This document shows positions 39,620 to 39,850 of a stretch of DNA of 39,850 nucleotides, in pieces. Made by a program: the position numbers and the translations under genes. The DNA comes from Candidatus Magasanikiibacteriota bacterium. GTDB taxonomy: Bacteria; Patescibacteriota; Patescibacteriia; Magasanikbacterales; GWA2-37-8. The notes under the pieces were generated by a model that worked only from the letters and a program-made list of their open reading frames with translations, did no database searches and was not told where the DNA came from. The stretch's first letter is position 1, and the number at the start of each line of letters is the position of its first letter. Where the stretch lies: NCBI GenBank assembly GCA_030650025.1, contig JAUSEN010000015.1:77728-117577 (forward strand), read 5' to 3'.

Positions 39620-39850
39620 GGTTCACGTTACTATCATAATTTACCACTAATTCAAGCATCGCACAATGGTTAACAAACTTCTAAATAAAGACTCAACATA
39701 ATTAGTCGGATGGCAAGTACCCCTTTTTTAAGACACTTTTTTTACCTTTGAATTAATAAATATTGGGATTCAGATGCCGCGACAGCGGCATATTTTAATA
39801 CCTGTTTTTGTCTAAATATAAATGGCGACATTTTGAGCGCGGAGTGGATT
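39620..39850. other. AT-rich region at window end, no gene seen
   Basis: Together with 39480-39619 this makes about 370 bp without a convincing gene. It holds the promoter of the surface protein gene, the doubtful 28-codon frame and a perfect hairpin ATGCCGC-gaca-GCGGCAT (39774-39791) followed by atttta. The hairpin may be a terminator for a plus-strand transcript or an RNA element. No tRNA-like cloverleaf was found. Confidence 0.5.

Overview
The window looks like chromosome from a Candidatus Patescibacteria (CPR) member, probably a Parcubacteria-like lineage. This is inferred from gene style: a compact layout on short operons, AT-leaning codon use, many small CPR-type membrane or surface proteins, a giant Thr/Ser-rich tail-fibre-like surface protein, archaeal/eukaryotic-type ProRS and a CxxC-x17-CxxC zinc-ribbon protein. 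UGA is used as a stop (for example at the end of the 2-oxoacid oxidoreductase beta gene), so the genetic code is not the Gracilibacteria/Absconditabacteria one. No tRNA, rRNA, CRISPR array, transposase or phage structural cluster was seen.

Layout. 1-7.7 kb (minus strand): housekeeping genes proS, a nucleotidyltransferase, a cupin, a DEDD exonuclease, a cysteine desulfurase, rsmI, a sigma-like protein and metG; a 119-bp inverted-repeat element fills the gap between the exonuclease and the desulfurase. 7.8-20.1 kb (minus): a cell-envelope block with uppP, a cupredoxin-like secreted protein, two paralogous membrane-anchored cohesin-type proteins, a dockerin-bearing secreted protein, a small membrane protein and the 1981-residue adhesin-like giant. 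20.2-22.6 kb (minus): pgi and a phosphohistidine-swivel protein. 22.7-23.5 kb (plus): a strikingly GC-rich single-gene unit of unknown function with its own promoter, strong Shine-Dalgarno and terminator, followed by a tiny basic-protein gene. 23.7-29.3 kb (minus): a DUF378 membrane protein, then a tight operon for an ADP-forming acyl-CoA synthetase, a 2-oxoacid:acceptor oxidoreductase (gamma-alpha fusion plus beta) and a flavodoxin. 29.3-33.2 kb (plus): a peptidoglycan lytic enzyme, a DedA protein and two glycosyltransferases. 33.2-37.5 kb (minus): a DEAD-box helicase, then an ABC-F operon. 37.7 kb (plus): a cold-shock protein with an elaborate promoter. 38-39.5 kb (minus): a five-module disulfide-rich surface protein.

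How it fits together. The acyl-CoA synthetase/oxidoreductase/flavodoxin operon is a compact fermentative ATP-forming module (2-oxoacid to acyl-CoA to acid plus ATP, electrons to flavodoxin). The envelope block offers a possible cohesin-dockerin pair encoded in one operon, which could attach secreted proteins to the cell surface. The lytic enzyme/DedA/glycosyltransferase operon and uppP serve wall and glycolipid synthesis.

The most interesting signals are: (1) the GC-rich gene unit at 22.74-23.42 kb, unlike everything around it; (2) repeated placement of near-consensus, often extended -10 promoters 6-9 nt before the start codon, implying leaderless mRNAs at about seven transcription units; (3) the same-operon cohesin/dockerin set; (4) tandem operator-like repeats at the csp promoter; and (5) several families of short palindromic or inverted-repeat elements.
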